In this document: one piece after another, positions 60,959 to 64,000 of the stretch
How the letters are laid out: every line of letters starts with the position of its first letter
Numbering within the stretch: position 1 is the first letter of the stretch
Assembly: GCA_963989245.1 (NCBI GenBank)
Contig: OZ022342.1
Span: forward strand, 3,168,217 to 3,232,216
Origin: Nansenia antarctica
Taxonomy: Eukaryota; Chordata; Actinopteri; Argentiniformes; Microstomatidae
Direction of reading: 5' to 3'
DNA: 64,000 nt
The notes under the pieces: generated by a model
Told to the model about the DNA's origin: nothing
Databases searched by the model: none
The model's input: the letters and a program-made list of their open reading frames with translations, nothing else
Translations under genes and position numbers: made by a program

Positions 60959-61180
60959 AACCTTCCGCATCAAGGTTCTAACAGGTCATAATCAACCTTC
61001 CGCATCAAGGTTCTAACAGGTCATCAACCTTCCGCATCAAGGTTCTAACAGGTCATCAACCTTCCTTATCAAGGTTCTAACAGGTCATCAACCTTCCGCA
61101 TCAAGGTTCTAACAGGTCATCAACCTTCCGCATCAAGGTTCTAACAGGTCATCAACCTTCCGCATCAAGGTTCTAACAGG
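60959..61180. repeat. 32-bp hairpin minisatellite, seven units
   Basis: The unit is AACCTTCCGCATCAAGGTTC then TAACAGGTCATC; AACCTT and AAGGTT form a short stem. One unit has CTTATC for CGCATC. Two more units lie at about 59697-59760 inside the IS630-like relic. Confidence 0.9.
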
Positions 61181-61256
61181 TTGCTCTAGTCTAGCAAGAC
61201 AACGTTGCAAACAATTCCCTGGAGTAAAAGTTTACTCACAGCTAAAATAGCAACCG

Positions 61257-61421
61257 CATCAACAGACACCCACACCAACAGACACCCACACCAACAGACA
61301 CCCACACCAACAGACATCCACACCAACAGACATCCACACCAACAGACACCCACACCAACAGACATCCACACCAACAGACACCCACATCAACAGACATCCA
61401 CACCAACAGACACCCACATCA
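61257..61421. repeat. 16-bp tandem repeat, about ten units
   Basis: The unit is CAACAGACACCCACAC with CATCCACAC variants. It lies between the 32-bp array and an AAGT microsatellite and shows no coding signal. Confidence 0.9.
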
Positions 61422-61488
61422 ACTTGAGAACATCTGGCTTAGAGAAGAGCCACGGTTAACTGTAAGTAAGTAAGTAAGTAAGTAAGTA

Positions 61489-61800
61489 AAATGTATTTAT
61501 ACAGCACGTTTCCCAGACCAAGGGTCACAAAGTGCTTTACATAACAAGGAAGAAGCACAATAAACTATAATACAAGAGTTAAAGCCACAGCAGGGTAAAA
61601 CAGGCAAACAAGTGAAAATAAAAACAAGTAACAGACAACAGGTGTACAACAACATCAACAGGACACAGAAAGACAGGCCCTTGGGGCTATCCAAAAGCCT
61701 GTCCATACAAGACAGTCTTTAGCTGTTTTTTAAAAACCTCGACCGAGCCAGCTGATCTAAGATCAGCGGCCTTGGTCCGTATCCTGTTACCAGATCACAG
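61489..61800 (-). pseudogene. LINE 3' end, second subfamily, with AAGT microsatellite tail
   Basis: On minus it reads FKKQLKTVLYGQAFG, a LINE C-terminus motif (with frame breaks), then a 3' UTR with GTAAAGCACTTTGTGACCC and GTGCTGTATAAATACATTTT. It ends in (ACTT)n, seen on + as (AAGT)n at 61462-61488. Confidence 0.55.
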
Positions 61801-62299
61801 CAAACATACATTTCAACTGTCAATAGACGATTTGTCAGTTATCACTCGCTGGTACACTTTTATTTCATTCATTTCATATCTCTCAAATACAAATCATGTG
61901 GCCAATTATGATAGAAAGCAGTTTGATTTAGCAAGATTTTACATTAGCTTGAAGGAGAACATGCTGTGACTTTTAAAACCTTCAAGCTACCTATTAGCAT
62001 ACATTGTTTACCAACTGGGGTCTGTCTAGACCCCAAAATGACATTTAAAGAAAAATTAAACATCATAATAATTACAACAGAAAATAATTAGTTTTTCCAA
62101 TTAACACATGTGAATAGTTTGTAAGATAACACTAATAGGAGCGGAAATAAATAAATAGGGCATAAAAGATTTCACATGCCCCAAGTCTGTAAAATCACTT
62201 GAAAACGTTCTTTATTAAGTTAAGTTAATTAAGTTGTATAGGCCAAAATGTACTTTAAAAAAACTAAAACTTTCTCCCCCCATAGGCTGAATTGTACCA

Positions 62300-63420
62300 T
62301 TTTCTGCTCACCCATTTTGACGTATCTCCTGTTTGTTAGCATTGGTTTTTTTTCTTCATGGTTTTCATTTATTGTTTCCTGTTTATTTCTTGTTTTTCTC
62401 ACGTTGTCTTTCGTCTCTGTCATTTTCCTAGCTGCCCTTGTGAGTTTCCCTGACATACCAGCTACATACCAGCGTCATGCATGTCCAGGGGGGTGTACTT
62501 GTACATCAAGCCGCCTCACGCTACAGAAACAGGAGATAGACTCCTGCCCCCTAAGGGCCGTTAGGCTCCAGAACCATCGGTTCTCCAGGCTACTTACTTA
62601 CTTGTCGGTTTCCCGCCTCTGCTATCGTCTACCCTGGCCTTTGTTGGATTCACCTGTTCTCCTCATCAGTGCCGGTGTGTTTAGTCTGTGTGTTTCCCCA
62701 GTCTCTCACTGCCAGTTTGTCTTCGTCCCTTGTGTCAGGCCTACCAGCGATTGTTCCTAGTGTCTTTGTATTCCCGCTTTTTGATGTGCGCTTGTTTTTC
62801 TGACGTTGCCTCTTGTCATCTCCCTGACAGATTATCTGCTTCTCTGAACCGCCGGTGAGAACCACCAGCCTCGCTGCTTCTCTGTCTCTTTAGGGGTGGT
62901 GGTGGTGGCCCTAGTGGATAGTGAGTTGAACTGGTGATCAGAAGGTCATGAGTTCAAATCCCCACCTAGGAAACACCACCACGAGTGTGCCCTTGAGTAA
63001 GGCACTTAGCCCTAAGCTACTCCAGGGAGACTGTCGACTGTCCCCTGTAATCTCTAATTGGAAGCAGCTTTTGGATAAAAGTGTCTGCTAAATGTTAAAA
63101 ACATTTCTCAGATTTGTTTACCTGTACCGAACCCTGCCCTTGCCAACTCCCTTACTGGATTATCTGGTTTAGCTACTGACTGCCTAGCCGTGTATAACAA
63201 ACCTTTTCGGGGAAGTAAAGACTATTCTTTTGGGTTTTTAAGTTTTGGCCTCTGAGTCGTGCATTTGAGTCCTTTGTTGTGGGACAATCGAGTGAGTTGG
63301 CAGCCGTCCCGGTAAGTGGAGAGTCGTGTTTCCGCCCTCTGTTGGTTTGTAGCTTTGTCGTCCCCAATGTGTCAGCTGCTTGACCTGGTTATTATGAACT
63401 GCTGGCTTTGACATTTTAAG
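62300..63420 (+). mobile_element. Possible retroelement 3'/LTR-like region carrying a SINE
   Basis: CT-rich sequence with CAGTCTCTCACTGCCAGTTT, GATTATCTGCTTCTCTGA and CTACTGACTGCCTAGCCGTG and a CATTTGAGTCC stretch resembles a fish retroelement 3' region from memory. SINE family B interrupts it at 62896-63102. No open frame is recognisable. Confidence 0.3.
62896..63102 (+). mobile_element. SINE family B related copy
   Basis: It contains GGCCCTAGTGGATAGTGAGT, then GAGTTCAAATCCCCACC (degenerate B box), GTGCCCTTGAGTAAGGCACT, and ends GGATAAAAGTGTCTGCTAAA. It is the same family as 11525-11885, in the opposite orientation. Confidence 0.65.
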
Positions 63421-63943
63421 GATGGAAGCAACCTGACGCTCGCTGGATCCCTCTGCCCGTAAATACAGAATTTAACTGTTCTTTTCCTCACTCAAAACTT
63501 TTCTTTCCAACTTCTCTTTTGGCATGGTCAATAGTTTTTAGAAATTTTTTATTCAAATTACTTTCGAGGTACAACTAGTACTGTTTTTGTACCATCCAGC
63601 TGGTCCTATTGTAAGAGGACGGTGACGACCACAGCAGTGTTTTTTATACCTTTCCTCATTAAGTTCAGGTGATCACCTAATCAGTAGCTCGCTAATGAGG
63701 TGTGCCTGTGTTGGAATTCAAAAGAGACAGGAATGGAATGGCCGTACATGTTAACAGTTAAGTTAACAGACCGCACCTACAACTGAATGCATTTAGGTAT
63801 TTCTGTATTCTGGATTCATTTCTTGCAGAAATGTCTAAAAACTTGTTTTCTCTTTCTCATTATGATAATCGATATTGCGTGTTTTCTCCTACATATTCTA
63901 AAGAAAAGAATGCTGGGTGGTGTTCACAGTTTCCTTTTCCACT

Positions 63944-63944
<1 letters not shown>

Positions 63945-64000
<56 letters not shown>
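63945..64000. repeat. (CA)n microsatellite reaching the window end
   Basis: A pure CA run cut by the window edge; its true length is unknown. Confidence 0.95.

Noticed and set aside
60959..61421. CRISPR-like regular arrays
   Set aside because: The 32-bp and 16-bp units are tandem with no unique spacers, and this is a vertebrate genome.

Overview
This is vertebrate nuclear DNA, almost certainly from a ray-finned fish. Interrupted exons with GT/AG splice sites, very long dinucleotide tracts, tRNA-derived SINEs, L2/CR1-like LINE debris, and Tc1, hAT, piggyBac-like and IS630-like DNA transposon remains all point to a teleost. The species cannot be read from the sequence.

Only one protein-coding gene is supported: the last four coding exons, on the + strand, of an IgLON-family gene (GPI-anchored neural cell-adhesion protein of the neurotrimin/OPCML type). 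The exons are 35758-35892, 36652-36772, 45685-45836 and 47080-47177. Their split codons join perfectly into the end of Ig domain 2, all of Ig domain 3, and a GPI-attachment tail ending in TGA. The exons for the signal peptide, Ig1 and the first half of Ig2 were not recognised in the window. Bases 1-35757 are therefore probably intron of this gene (inference from the very long introns usual in the family). From 47178 onward come 3' UTR and intergenic DNA.

Layout. 1-35.7 kb: noncoding, with many SINE copies of one tRNA-headed family, a second SINE family, several MITE families, a hAT-type MITE inserted in a GATA microsatellite, a ~0.6 kb tandem duplication (12.7-13.7 kb), a Tc1 relic (29.8-30.4 kb), LINE 3' ends and long CA, GA, TC and GTGTGGAA arrays. 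35.7-47.2 kb: the IgLON exons, whose introns hold a piggyBac-like MITE, a ~1 kb 19-bp minisatellite, a hAT relic, two LINE reverse-transcriptase relics, a second Tc1 relic and more SINEs and MITEs. 47.2-50.2 kb: 3' UTR with candidate poly(A) signals. 50.2-53.9 kb: an AT-rich foldback region followed by a second, unrelated 19-bp minisatellite containing a 200-base run of N. 54-64 kb: sparse intergenic DNA with an IS630-like transposon relic (58.8-60.2 kb), a 32-bp hairpin repeat array, a 16-bp array and LINE/SINE ends.

I found no convincing undescribed biological system. The most interesting signal is how close transposable elements sit to IgLON splice acceptors. Three of the four exons have an element ending 15-45 bases upstream. 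At 45685 a SINE appears to have landed between the branch site and the polypyrimidine tract, so the working branch point probably lies in SINE sequence.
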